A stretch of DNA of 64,000 bases from Limanda limanda (GCF_963576545.1 NC_083653.1:19061639-19125638); one strand, 5' to 3'. Numbered from the stretch's first letter, positions 10,414-21,441 are shown. The notes: a model not told the origin generated them from the letters alone. Translations and numbers: made by a program.

Positions 10414-11836
10414 CTGTAGTGAATTGAAGAATGCAAAGGCAATATGGATTGTTTCATTTGTTGATGATACCATGGTTCCCACAGCCAGACCCCAGGTCAA
10501 TCCAAATAAAGGAGTCAAAATGACCAGACACCTTGTTATGACCACCAGCGTGTGTTTTTCATCTGATTGTGCAGCGTCTCCCACACCTCTTTTCAGCATT
10601 TTGTATAAGACCCAAATTACAATTAAAATATTGATGAAAACTATGGTCAAGGCTGGTATCACCATGGCCAGGAGGGCTTTTGCCTCAAACCAGTTCAGCC
10701 AACAAGCCTCGGATTTCCTGATGTATCCATTCCCCGGTGCTGTGACAGCAACAGTAATAACAGCTATAATCAGAGGACAGCCGTATCCTAAACAGAAACC
10801 AATGGCCAACATGATTGACTTGGACATGTACGAGAAGACCATGACCGTCCTGTAAAAGAGCAAAAGGCCTGACACGAGCATCCAAAAGAATAGAGCAAGG
10901 TAGAAAAAATGCATAAAAAATGTTGCAGTGCTGCATGGTCCAAGAGGAAGTTCGTAGTTCCCCCCTGGGTTTTCAAGGGGATTGTTTGCTATAGAGGCAC
11001 CAATGATGAAACAGATATCAGCGATCAACAGAGACAGGGCTGTATTTACGATGGAAACGTGACGCATGAAGGCAGTGCTATTCCTGGTAATGGCTTTCCA
11101 AACATACCCTTCAATAACTAGACATATAACCAAGCTTGCCAGAGATATTCCAACTCCAACATAAGTGATTATATCCAAGGCTTTTCTTAGAGATGGAGGG
11201 ATGTCCGTTGCCATCAGAATTGAGAAGGAGGTGAGGTGGTTACAGCTGCAGGTTACTATGTTGTTTATGTTGGAAACAAACTTACATCCCTCATCATCCC
11301 AAGCACCAATATTATCAAAAAGTGTGAAGTTCCAGAAGACGCACTGCGGGTTCATTGTCAAGGAGCTGTTCAGCTTGTCGTAGCTCAGAAGGACATTCTG
11401 AACTGTGGCATTTATTTTGACAAGCAACACGGCTGCATTGATGGCATTATCACTGGCAGTTTCATTACTGGTGGTATTGAAGGGGCTGACGTTAAAGGTT
11501 GAGTTTCGGGTCGGCATAACAATATTAAGGGTTGAGAGGAGGATGGTGGTAATAAAAACATTGCTCATGCTGTTTTGTGTAATGTTTAGGACGATGCTGG
11601 AGTTCAGGTCTGCCATGAAGGTGTCATCAAACTTTGTTCTGTTTAGCAGGATCCTTGGAGTCCTCACGGAAAACTCTCCGTCCAAATCACTGGAGAGGCT
11701 CTCCAACGAACCCAATAATTTCGAGCTGGAATTGCTGGTTTCATTTGCATTCAAAATGACCCAAGACTCTCTTGATTCTTCACCTATGATGACATCAATA
11801 GTCTCTAGGATATTCTGTAGATCAGAAGACAGGTCT
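10414..11836 (-). CDS. adgrf5: ADGRF5-like receptor: C-terminal GAIN, GPS and seven-helix domain
   Basis: One 1423-bp exon encodes about 474 residues. First comes GAIN sequence with several NxT/S sites, then a GPS motif (CVFWNF, WDDEGCKFV, CSCNHLTSFSIL), then seven hydrophobic helices ending at FNSLQ before donor gtattt. Adhesion GPCRs cleave themselves at the GPS; the new N-terminus acts as a tethered agonist. In mammals ADGRF5 controls lung surfactant and couples to Gq. The intracellular ends carry conserved family features such as FGLTWGLAVG in helix 6. The start is set by the acceptor ctttcacag at 11837; see the finding on its phase with the previous exon. The reading frame is intact, so the receptor core looks functional. 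Confidence 0.92.
11227..11244 (-). other. GPS autoproteolysis site
   Basis: The codons for NHLTSF put the predicted cleavage between Leu (11233-11235) and Thr (11230-11232). The exposed tethered agonist would begin TSFSILMATDIPP. Cleavage at HL/T is known for the family. Confidence 0.85.
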
Positions 11837-11930
11837 CTGTGAAAGTCCACCCCCGTCAAAATGTCAAACAGTGCATTAGCTTAAATAATACACATTTACT
11901 AAAAGAATACAAAGTGTAAGGTTAAATTAC

Positions 11931-12095
11931 CTGCATTATGGTTTCATCAACAGTAGTTGAAACATTTGCAAGAGTGTTTAGGATGTCAACGATGGCTGAT
12001 ATGGTTGCAGTTGAATTTTCAATGTCCTGTCTTTCTTTCTGGACAGCTTTACTTAGATTCCCTACAAATTCTGGCACTCCCTCCACAACCAAAGT
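11931..12095 (-). CDS. adgrf5: ADGRF5-like receptor, GAIN domain exon
   Basis: The acceptor ttatttctttcag is at 12096. The exon encodes TLVVEGVPEFVGNLSKAVQK and then DIENSTATISAIVDILNTLA, typical helical GAIN subdomain A with N-glycosylation sites. With a GT donor it ends at 11931 in phase 0. With a GC donor it would end at 11935 with two bases left over, which is what the next exon needs. Confidence 0.8.
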
Positions 12096-13359
12096 CTGAA
12101 AGAAATAAAAACTGCTAAAGATTTTGACGCAAACATTTTTTAAACGTGTGAATTTGCAGGGATAAATATTTTTGATGTGGACAAACAGTCCCATACAATA
12201 TGTCCAAGAAACTATTGCAAAAAACGAAAGTATTGTCATCATTTAGATTACATTTTACCACTGATACAATGATAATGAAACAGCATAAGATACAAGTACA
12301 TATTTTAAAAGAATATTCGGTCAGACATTTTAATTGGAATCAAAAACATGAAAATCTCCAATTAAATAAAACATAAATAAAATAAACGACATACAACCCA
12401 AAAATTAAATAAAATGGACTCTCTGGCTCTGTTCACAAAATGTGCTGTTGAATAAGTATTGGCAGAGGATACATCGGTAATAGCTCGGTAAACAGGATGG
12501 GAAGGTTATGCTTTTGATGAGCATTAAAGTTTGATTTGCATTAGGCTTGTATTCCAGTGTTTCCTCTCGGATTGTGTATGTGTGTGTGTGTGTGTGTATG
12601 GGTGTATTAGTGTGTGACCGAATCAAACCAAACACAAAGATCAATCAGGTTTTGGTTATTACTGTTCGTGTAATCCTGAAACAGCGGCGGTAATAATAAA
12701 CTTAGTGGAAACCCCGTCTTCCCAATTTTTGTTACCACTGTTCTTAAACAAATTGTACAGGTCCCCTTGTTCTCGTTGAAGGGCTTTCCTCTCTAATGAA
12801 GCATTAAACCCATTTTTTTTCACTTCATCTCATTTCTGGTTCACCCTCTGTTTTGCTCTGCATGAGTGAGTGTGGGCGGGACCAGTTTGGGGCATGTGAG
12901 TGAGTTGTAACTCCACCTCACTCCCAGACACTGACAGACACACAGATGAGAGAAGCTGCAACTAGCTAAATGTTGGTGACATTCTTAAAAGAACTCACAG
13001 GTAAACGCAATCACTTTATCAAGGTCAGCAAAATTTTATACATCATGTTTATATATATCGTACGATAAGTCTATATAGTAAATATTGTGGCAGCCCTACA
13101 TACAGCATTAATCCATCATCACATTTTCTAAATATCAAGAGATAAGTTTGGGTGTTCAAAGACTGTCTTAAGGAAACGGTAAAATGACACATTCGGTTGA
13201 GAGGGGTGTTGATCACTAAAGTAAGATGTTGGAACTTGACTAAGTTAACCAAAAACAACCTGCATCCTGTGAATCGAATTGAGCTCTGCAGCCCCTAAAC
13301 AATAAATCGGTATCGATCAGCAAATAGAAAGCAGTTTGATGGATCAGTAGCTCACCTAC
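12096..13359. other. Receptor intron; (TG)n microsatellite
   Basis: No exon is recognisable. A TG/CA microsatellite lies at about 12576-12598. The rest is unique AT-rich sequence. Confidence 0.6.
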
Positions 13360-13538
13360 CTGTGACTCAATCAGTAATTCATTGATTTCTATAACAATGC
13401 AGGTGTCTACGACCAGTTTCCACTCGCCCGTTTCCTGACATTCCGCCAGCCTTTTCCCTACTTGACCTATATCACACTCAATGCTTGATCGGTCTCCTAC
13501 TCGGCCGGTCCCATACTGAGCGTCATTGCATCTGAAAT
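13360..13538 (-). CDS. adgrf5: ADGRF5-like receptor, hormone-receptor-like motif
   Basis: The acceptor gaactctatcag and the donor CAG|gtaggt bound 179 bp (two bases, then 59 codons). It encodes NFRCNDAQYGTG, IECDIGQVGKRLAECQETGE, a Trp, and CIVIEINELL. This is the Cys/Gly/Trp pattern placed before GAIN in ADGRF receptors. The phase joins the Ig exon at 13625 and the GAIN exon at 12095. Confidence 0.85.
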
Positions 13539-13624
13539 CTGATAGAGTTCAATAAACGATTAATGAATAGGACAGAAAAAACAGCAAACAAATTGTGTAG
13601 TTACACTTTAAAAGTTGATCTTAC

Positions 13625-13777
13625 TCTCTTTGAAGATCGTCATTGTCGATTTCATTTCATAACTTGATGGGTTTTCTACCCTGCATGTAAAAATGACTTG
13701 ATCTTCCCCTGATCCGCTGCAGCTTTCTAATTTGTAATCATGCTTGATGCAGTTGGTGTCTTCATCGGTAATAGGAA
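13625..13777 (-). CDS. adgrf5: ADGRF5-like receptor, second Ig domain, C-terminal half
   Basis: The exon is 153 bp, phase 1 at both ends. It encodes ITDEDTNCIKHDYKLESC and EDQVIFTCRVENPSS, including the second Ig cysteine (FTC). Sites: ttaatttttag / GAGA|gtaaga. Confidence 0.85.
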
Positions 13778-13875
13778 CTAAAAATTAAAGTGTTGTTGAG
13801 GAGATAAACTTTTAATATATTTCTAAGAATTCATAGCATGATCAGAATGAGGAGTTTCCAAAAAACAGTCCTTAC

Positions 13876-14085
13876 CTGAGCTCAATGGGTCTTTGCCTTG
13901 AAACCACTTGATTTTGTAGGGACGTTGCACACAACACTTGAGTGGTTGTATCTTTCCTGTTAAGCATTTTACATGAAATTCACTCTTGAGACGCACTACA
14001 GGAGCTTCTTTGATTTTGCTTTCCGTTACAAATCCTTTTTGCTGGAATTCCAGGTCGTTTTTGCTCAGAGTACAACTGTAAGGTC
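13876..14085 (-). CDS. adgrf5: ADGRF5-like receptor, Ig1 end and Ig2 start
   Basis: The exon is 210 bp, phase 1 at both ends. It begins GPYSCTL (end of the first Ig domain, the D-x-G-x-Y-x-C pattern shared with the previous exon). It goes on to FHVKCLTGK and IKWFQGKDPLSS, the first Cys and Trp of the second Ig domain. Confidence 0.85.
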
Positions 14086-14466
14086 CTGTGATCAAGAGAA
14101 GTAGATATCACTGAATGCATTAGTAAAACAATAAAATAAAGACAATTCTAAATGGTAATACTGCATGTCAATCAAGATGAGAGCATGCTGGGTGGGATTG
14201 GCCTAACTTTACCAACAAATTTGATCAATGATGCAGTAGTAGCGATAACAATTTGTATAATTTCTAATATTGTATCAACAACAAGTTGATCTTTTAATAA
14301 TACATTATATCCGGCCTTGAAGGGCAAACTCCGGAAGAAAATCCGTACACCTTTGTGTGGCTACCTCCGGAGTTCAAGTCTGAGAACGTCTTGTTTCATT
14401 AAGTTGTGAAGAGTTCATGTTAATTGATTCCTTATTAGTTAACACATTCAGCAAGCTCTGACTTAC

Positions 14467-14679
14467 CACTATCACCAGGAATGACGTCTTTAACTTCAAG
14501 CATAGACATAGAATTGGTAGTGATTATATTAAACCTTCCACCATGTTTAATTTCCCGTCCATTAAATGTCCATCTGGAACTGGAAATTAGTCCCACGCTA
14601 AAGCTTTCTGGAGGCTCACACTTCAGGGACAGGCTGGCACCAGTGTAAGTGAGCTCTGGAATGCTGATCGAAGTTGAAC
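14467..14679 (-). CDS. adgrf5: ADGRF5-like receptor, first Ig domain
   Basis: The exon is 213 bp, phase 1 at both ends. It encodes ASLSLKCEPPESFSVG, SSSRWTFNGRE and MLEVKDVIPGDSG, giving Ig strands with the first Cys, the core Trp and the run-in to YSC in the next exon. Mammalian ADGRF5 (Ig-Hepta) also carries Ig domains between SEA and GAIN. Confidence 0.88.
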
Positions 14680-14764
14680 CTTTGGATAAAACAGAGTTGA
14701 ACAGTCAAATTCATCTAAGTTAAATAAAAGTAGTAAACTACTACTACTCATTTTTCATACTTAC

Positions 14765-14907
14765 TTTGGTAAAATGCAGAAACTGCGCCAATGACAGGAG
14801 CAATCCCACTATTTTTTATTGCTTCAGGGAGTTTTTGATTTTCGACCAAGATTTTATCAAAGTCCACTTGTGTCGTCTGTACAACAAATTTTGTAATAAT
14901 GCTTCCT
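14765..14907 (-). CDS. adgrf5: ADGRF5-like receptor, SEA domain, C-terminal exon
   Basis: The exon encodes KGSIITKFVVQTTQVDFDK and then an amphipathic run to AVSAFYQS. It follows the SEA exon at 15107 in phase (AG|C = Ser). SEA domains lie on heavily glycosylated stalks and often break themselves before secretion. The classical GSVVV-type site reads KGSIIT here. Confidence 0.85.
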
Positions 14908-15106
14908 TTGCTGTAAACACAGAGAAGCAAAGTTGTGATGTGGAGCTGTTGGGTTTATCTATACATTTTAAGGTCTTGACTTTCTCTGTAAATGCCTCAA
15001 GATAATGTATATTAAGATTTGGCGCTTTACGAATAAAATTGAATGTGGAATGGGCTTTAACTACGGCTTCCCAATTTTTGTTAATGCCTGAATTCCCACA
15101 CTGTAC

Positions 15107-15165
15107 CTGAATACTGTCACAAAACCTCCTCTATATCCTGGTATTCCTTTAAACTGCTCAACTAT
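15107..15165 (-). CDS. adgrf5: ADGRF5-like receptor, SEA domain, middle exon
   Basis: The exon is 59 bp between ctctcccacag and TTCAG|gtacag. It encodes IVEQFKGIPGYRGGFVTVF, the F..I.GY...V.V.F core of SEA domains. Confidence 0.85.
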
Positions 15166-15245
15166 CTGTGGGAGAGACAGGGTTAGTGATAACATATGAA
15201 CTGGAGATGCAAGTTAAAATTGAATAGTATTAACAGTACACTTAC

Positions 15246-15358
15246 CACTGGATCGATCTTTGACTTCAAATCTTTGTACACGGTACTTGATGTGTCACTT
15301 AATTCTGATGTGTAATCCATGTCTAATCTCATTACCATTTCCATATTGAAAACTGTTT
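15246..15358 (-). CDS. adgrf5: ADGRF5-like receptor, SEA domain, N-terminal exon
   Basis: The exon is 113 bp, following the mucin exon (G|AA = Glu). It encodes TVFNMEMVMRLDMDYTSELS and then VYKDLKSKIDPV. It ends in phase 0 at gtaagt. Confidence 0.82.
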
Positions 15359-15626
15359 CTGTAAAAAAGTAGACGAAAAACATGAGCAAAGTTATGATTA
15401 ACATTCAATTATTGTAATACAAAGACACGGAAAAACACAGGAACCTTATTAAAATATGTTGGTTGTTCTAGAACGAGGTGGTACAGTATCATACAGCTGT
15501 TTATCTCAAAATTACTCATATCCTTTATTACAATTTATTTTCTGCAGCGAGTGACAACTGGCCCTTTGTCAATTTAATAAAAGAGCATGTACAGAATATG
15601 CCACGTTTTTCTCAGTAAAACAATAC

Positions 15627-18600
15627 CTGTTTGGTTATTAGCTGTCGTTGGTGCACTGGTGGTAGTGGTGGGGGTAGTGATAGCAATCGTAGTCATGGTG
15701 GTAGCAATCGTAGTAGCGGTCGTGGTAGCAGCCGTAGTTGTGGCGGGGGTGGGGGTAGTGTTAGTTGTAGCAATCATAGTCGTGTTGGTAGCTGTCGTCA
15801 AGATCGCAGCCGTAGTTGTGGTTGGGATGGTGGTACTGTTAGTGGTAGCAATCGTAGTCGTGGTGGTAGCCGGGGTAGCCGTGGTAACAATCGTAGTAGC
15901 GGTCGTGGTAGGGGTAGTAGTCGTGGCAGCAGCTGTAATGGGGGTGGGGGTAGTGTTAGTGGTAGCAATCGTAGTCCTGGTGGTAGCCGTGGTGGCCGTT
16001 GTAGCAATCGTAGTAGTGGTCGTGGTAGGGGTAGTGGTCTTGGTAGCAGCCGTAGTTGTGGTGGAGGTGGGGGTAGTGTTAATGGCAGTGGTAGCAATCG
16101 TAGTCGTGGTTGTAGCCGGGGTAGCCGTGGAATCAGTCGTAGTTGTGATGGGGTTGGGGGTAGTTTTATTGGTAGCAATCGTAGTGGTGTTGGTAGCCGT
16201 GGTCAAGGTAGTAGCCGTAGTTGTCGTCGGGGTGGTGGTAGTGTTAGTGGTAGCAGCCGTATTCATGGGGGCGGCCGTTGTAGCAATCGCATTAGCGGTT
16301 GTGGTAGGGGTAGTGGTCTTGGTAGCAGTCGTAGTTGTGGTGGGGGTAGTGTTAGTTGTAGCAATCATAGTCGCGTTGGTAGCCGTGGTCAAGGTAGCAG
16401 CCTTAGTTTTGGTGGGGTTGGGGGTAGTGTGAGTGGTAGCAATTGTAGTGGTGTTGGTAGCCGTGGTCAAGGTAGCATCTGTAGTTGTGGTCATGGGGTT
16501 TGTAGTGTTAGTGGTAGCAATTGTAGTCGTGGTGGTGGCCTTGGTAGCCGTGGTAACATTTGTAGTGGGGGAAGTGGTTGTGGTAGCAGCCGTAGTTGTG
16601 GTGGATTTGAGGGTAGTGTTAGTGGTAGCAAACGTAGTCGCGTTGGTAGCGGAGGTCAAGGTAAAAGAAGTATTGGTAGTGGGGGGGTCTGTAGTGTTAG
16701 TGGTAGCAGTCGTAGTCGTGGTGGTAGCCGGGGTAGCCGTGGTAACAATCGTGGTAGTGGTCTTTGTAGCAGCTGTAGTTGTGGTGGATTTGGGGGTAGT
16801 GTTAGTTGTAGCAATCATGGTCGTGTTGGTAGCCGAGGTCAAGGTAGCATCCGTAGTTGTGGCAGGGGTCGGGGTAGTGTTAGTTGTCGCAATCATAGTC
16901 GTGTTGGTAGTCGTCGTCAAGGTAGCAGCCGTTGTTGTGGTTGGGGTGGTGGTAGTGTTAGTGGTAGCAATCGTAGTCGTGGAGGTAGCAGGGGTAGCCG
17001 TGGTAACAATCGTAGTAGCGGTCGTGGTAAGAGTAGTGGTTGTGGCAGCAGCTGTAATGGGGGTGGGGGTAGTGTTAGTGGTAGCAATCGTAGTCCTGGT
17101 GGTAGCCGTGCTGGCCGTTGTAGCAATCGTAGTAGTGGTCGTGGTAGGGGTAGTGGTCTTGGTAGCAGCCGTAGTTGTGGTGGAGTTGGGGGTAGTGTTA
17201 GTGTCAGTGGTAGCAATCGTAGTCTTGTTGGTAGCCGTGGTCAAGGTAGCATCTGTAGTTATGGTCAGGGGGTTGGTAGTGTTAGTGGTAGCAATTGTAG
17301 TCGTGGTGGTGGCCGGGGTAGCCGTGGTAACAATCGTAGTGGGGGTAGTGGTTGTGGTAGCAGCCGTAGTTGTGGTGGATTTGGGGGTAGTGTTAGTGGT
17401 AGCAAACGTAGTCGTGTTTGTAGCGGGGGTCAAGGTAGCAGCGGTAGTTGTAGTGGGGGGGTTGGTAGTGTTAGTGGTAGCAATCGTAGTCGTGGTGGTA
17501 GCCGTGGTAACAATCGTGGTAGGGGTAGTGGTCTTCGTAGCAGCTGTAGTTGTGGTGGATTTGGGGGTAGTGTTAGTTGTAGCAATCATGGTCATGTTGG
17601 TGTCCGTGGTCAAGGTAGCAGCCGTAGTTGTGGCGGGGGTGGGGGTAGTGTTAGTTGTCGCAATCATAGTCGTGTTGGTAGCCGTGGTCAAGGTAGCAGC
17701 TGTAGTTGTGGTTGGGGTGGTGGTAGTGTAAGTGGTAGCAATCGTAGTCGTGGTGGTAGCCGGGGTAGCCGTGGTAACAATCGTAGTAGCGGTAGTGGTA
17801 GTGGCAGCAGCTGTAATGGTGGTGGGGGTAGTGTTAGTGGAAGCAACCGTAGTTGTGGTGGAGTTGGGGTTTGTGTTAGTGTCAGTGGTAGCAATCGTAG
17901 TCGTGTTGGTAGCGGAGGTCAAGGTAGCAGCCGTAGTTGTAGTGGGGGGGGTGGTAGTGTCAGTGGTGGCAATCGTAGTCGTGGATGTAGCCGTGGTATC
18001 AGTCGTAGTTGTGATGGGGTTGGGGGTAGTTTTAGTGGAAGCAATCGTAGTCCTGTTGGTAGCTGTGGTCAAGGTAGCAGCCGTAGTTGTCGTCGGGGTG
18101 GTGGTAGTGTTAGTGGTAGCAACCGTAGTTATGGGGGTAGCCGTGGTAGCAATCACATTAGCGGTTGTAGTAGGGGTATTGGTCTTGGTAGCAGTCATAG
18201 TTGGGGTGGGGGTAGTGTTAGTTGTAGCAATCATAGTCGTGTCGGTAGCCGTGGTCAAGGTAGCAGCCGTAGTTGTGGTGGGGGGGTTGATAGTGTTACT
18301 GGTTGCAATCGTAGTCGTGGTGATAGCCGAGGTAGTCGTGGTAATAATCGTGGTAGGGGTAGTGGTCTTGGTAGCAGCAGTAGTTGTGGTGGGGGTAGTG
18401 TTAGTGGCAGCAGCTGTAATAGGGGTGGGGGTAGTGTTAGAGGTAGCAATTGTAGTCGAGGTGGTGGCCGGGGTAGTAGTGGTAACAATCGTAGGAGGGG
18501 TAGTTGTCTTGGTAACAGCAGTAGTTGTGGTGGGGGTAGTGTTAGTTGAAGCAACTGTAGTCGTGTTGGTAGTGGTGGTCAAGGTAGCACCTGTAGTTGT

Positions 18601-19901
18601 GGTTGCGGTGGTGGTCGTGGTGGTAGTCTGGGTAGCCATGGTATCAATCACAGTAGCGGTTGTTGTAGGGGTAGTGGTTGTGGTAGCAGCAGTAGTTGTG
18701 ATCGGGGTGGGCGTAGTTTTAGTGGTAGCAATAGTAGTCGTGTTGGTAGCCGTGGTCAAGGTAGCAGCTGTAGTTGTGGTTGGGGTGGTGGTGGTGATAG
18801 TGGTAGCAATCGTAGTTGTGGTGGTAGCCGGGGTAGCTGTGGTAACAATCGTGCTAGGGGTTGTGGTATTAGCATTAGTTGTTATCGTGGTGGAGGTAGT
18901 TTTAGTGATAGCAATAGTTGTCATGGGGGTAGCCGTGGTAGCAATCGCAGTAGCGGTTGTGGTAGGGGTATTGGTCGTGGTAGCAGCCGTAGTTGGGGTG
19001 AGGGTAGTGTTAGTTGTAGCAATCATAGTCGTGTTGGTAGCCGTAGTCAGGGTAGCAGTCGTAGTTGTGGGGGGGAGGTTGATAGTGTTACTAGTTGCTA
19101 TCGTAGTCGTAGTGATAGCCGGGGTAGCCGTGGTAACAATCGTGGTAGGGGTAGTGTTCGTGGTAGCAGCTATAGTTGTGGACGGGTTGGAGGTAGCTTT
19201 AGTGGTAGCAATTGTAGTCGGGGTTGCCATGGTAACAATCGTAGTAGGTGTAATGGTCGTGGTAGCACCCGTAGTTGGGGTGGGGGTAGTGGTTGTGGTA
19301 GCAATCATTGTCGTGTTAGTAGCCGTGGTCAAGGTAGCAGCTGTAGTTGTGGTTGGGGTGGTGGTGGTGTTAGTGGTTGCAATCGTAGTCGTAGTGATAG
19401 CCGGGGTAGCCGTGGTAACAATCGTGGTAGGGGTAGTGTTCGTGGTAGCAGCTATACTTGTGGTGGGGTTGGAGGTAGCTTTAGTGGTAGCAATGGTAGT
19501 CGAGGTTGCCATGGTAACAATTGTAGGAGGGGTAGTGGTCGTGGTTGCAGCCGTAGTCGGGGTGGGGGTAGTGGTCATATTTGTGGTGGGGGTAGTGTTA
19601 GTGGTAGCAATCGTACCAGTGTTGGTAGCCGTGGTCAAGTTAGCAGCCATAGTTGTGGTGGGGGGGTTGGGAGTGTAAGTGGTAGCAATCGTAGTCTTGG
19701 TGCTAGCTGGGGTAGCTTTGGTAATAATCGTTGTAGCGGTCTTGGTAGGGGTAGTGGTCGTGGTAGCAGCCGTAGTTGTGGTGGGGGTCTTGGTGGGGAC
19801 ATTAGTAGTAGCTGTGTTACTAGTATTTGTTATAATGGTTGTGGGTGGAACGTCTGATGTTGCTAAGCTAATTGTGGTGTTTTGGCTGGTGGCATAAGTA
19901 C
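15627..19901 (-). CDS. adgrf5: ADGRF5-like receptor: giant Thr-rich mucin-like exon
   Basis: This is one exon of 4275 bp with no stop in frame: two bases, 1424 codons and one base, so phase 1 at both ends. The acceptor is ttaaatatatttccag at 19902 and the donor is CAAACAG|gtattg at 15626. Most residues are Thr, with Ala, Asn, Pro, Ile and Val. A block of roughly 60 residues recurs, with words such as TTTTAATLTTATN, TTIATTNTTPTP and TPTTIVTTATPATTT. Dense Thr suggests heavy O-glycosylation, and the repeated NTT triplets are also N-glycosylation sequons. It sits just N-terminal of the SEA domain, as in membrane mucins, so it would form a long stiff stalk (inference). Mammalian ADGRF5 has no comparable segment that I know of. 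It opens with TYATSQNTT and closes with PTTANNQTG. Confidence 0.85.
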
Positions 19902-20355
19902 CTGGAAATATATTTAAGAAGACATTATCAAAAACTGACTTTAATGTACAGTACTGACATTTCACAGAAAATAAATACACAGCAGTGAGTGTTATTACTA
20001 TGCACATATTTCACACTACTTTTCATTTTGACTGTTTTGAATTTTACCAATGACTGACTCATTATTTTAACATAATTTGTAATTTTAAAGCGATAATACA
20101 AATTATGTTGGGATTTTTATAACTATGGTTTTCACTTCAATTTGATGCACCTGTGGAGTTTGATCAATTCATAATTATCTGTACAATTATGTGTTAAACT
20201 GGGAAAAAAAAGGACTATTTGACAGCTGTGCAAGAGTTAGCCTCTCCATTCTTTTAAAAATGTACTCATATCGACAGTGGAGGGGGAAGTTATATGTGTT
20301 GCATTCAAATGTGTTGTAACAAACAAAGAAGAGTCACTTTTTCTCAAACACTCAC

Positions 20356-20451
20356 TTGTCACAGGTGTTGCAGCTGTTGTAGTGTTCATAGCTGTTGTAG
20401 CAATAGGTGTAGAATGGATTATTGAGTGTAGTGCAGTTAAGATTTTGCAGT
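20356..20451 (-). CDS. adgrf5: ADGRF5-like receptor, short Thr-rich exon with moved acceptor
   Basis: By likeness to the exon at 21385 this exon should start at 20415 (TPIATTAMNTTTAATPVTS), but the two bases before it are CC, not AG. The next upstream AG (acaatttag, 20452-20453) adds 12 codons and keeps both frame and phase. Donor ACAA|gtgagt. It joins the mucin exon (A|GT = Ser). It may be skipped without frame loss. Confidence 0.5.
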
Positions 20452-20509
20452 CTAAATTGTAAAAGTTTTTCTGTTTAGCTGGTAGATCTCTGTTGTTTAT
20501 GTTCAAATG

Positions 20510-20926
20510 GTTTTCATGTTTTCACACTCTGTGTTTCTGTTTCCTGTTTTATTTTGTAGTCTCTGTTCCTTGTGTGTTGTTTCTGTCTTCACTTCCTCTC
20601 TGTGATTGTTTGCCCCAGTCCTCATGTGTTACACCTGTGTTTAATTGCCCCTGCCTCCCCTGTGTGTATAAAAGCCTCTGTGCTTTCCTTTGTCCTTGTC
20701 GGATTGTTTGTTCTTGTTGATGTTCCATGGTGCTGTCCTGTCCTGTCCTGATCTCCTGAGCCTCTGCACCTCTGAATCCCTTGTGTAAGCTTCCTTGTGT
20801 TTTTGTTTCTCCCTGTTATTTTTTATGTTTTGTTTTGTGTCTGTTAAAGAACTTGTTAAATTAAAAACATAGCTTTTGTTTTAAACTCTGCGTCTGGGTC
20901 CTACTCCTCTCCTTAATCCTGACAGT
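20510..20926 (+). mobile_element. Solo LTR of Ty3/Gypsy type (boundaries approximate)
   Basis: It shows a TATA box (tgtataaaagcc, about 20665), a pyrimidine-rich stretch with 'gtcggattgttt', poly(A)-like signals, and the end 'gtctgggtcctactcctctc ... cctgaca'. The same order of words is found in the reverse strand of the outer LTR at 59428-60733. No target duplication was confirmed. Confidence 0.5.
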
Positions 20927-21121
20927 GTAAGGTTTCAGCCAAGTTATTGCCGTAGATTAAATGCTAACTAAAAATTGAACACTAACCAGAATGTACTAAT
21001 AGAGACCACTGTTACCATGATTGTTCATCCATACATTCACCAAGCTTCACTTTATAAGGAACACTGTACTATTACTGGGTTGAACATTTGTTGTTGCAAC
21101 AGGTAGTTGTTGAATACTTAC
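20927..21121. other. Receptor intron, nothing seen
   Basis: Unique AT-rich sequence between the LTR and the next small exon. Confidence 0.4.
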
Positions 21122-21169
21122 TTTTTACCACTGTTGTGGTGTTAACATGTATTGTAGCCGATGTTGAAT
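21122..21169 (-). CDS. adgrf5: ADGRF5-like receptor, small Thr-rich exon
   Basis: The exon is 48 bp, phase 1 at both ends: acceptor atttccccccag, donor AAAA|gtaagt. It encodes STSATIHVNTTTVVK with one NTT sequon. Confidence 0.6.
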
Positions 21170-21384
21170 CTGGGGGGAAATGTACAATTAAGTATATTTC
21201 ACAGTGGTTAAGACAAATGTTAGGTGAAAACCATAAAGATTAATGTATGATTTTAATCAGGGTTTTCTTATATCAAATAAAAACACCTTGTTTTGGTGAG
21301 GGTAAAATCTATAAAATGAGGATAAATTACAGACAAATATTAAGGACATTTTGAAAAACTGTGAGATTATTTGAAAGCACTGAC

Positions 21385-21441
21385 TGGTTACAGGTGTTGT
21401 TGCATCTGTTGTGGTGTTCATATGTGTTGTAAGTGTTGAAT
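21385..21441 (-). CDS. adgrf5: ADGRF5-like receptor, small Thr-rich exon
   Basis: The exon is 57 bp, phase 1 at both ends: acceptor aattatcttttcag, donor ACCA|gtcagt. It encodes STLTTHMNTTTDATTPVT, a clear relative of the exon at 20356. Confidence 0.6.

Noticed and set aside
15631..18549. 972-codon Ser/Gly-rich open frame on the plus strand
   Set aside because: It is the antisense of the Thr-rich mucin exon. ACN codons read backwards give no stops, so long frames arise by chance. The minus frame has matching splice sites and phases.
15587..19897. Val-rich open frames on the plus strand (15587-16432, 16433-17731, 17732-19678, 19679-19897)
   Set aside because: Same cause: antisense of the Thr codon repeat in another frame. 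They look like hydrophobic proteins but have no start context or splice support.
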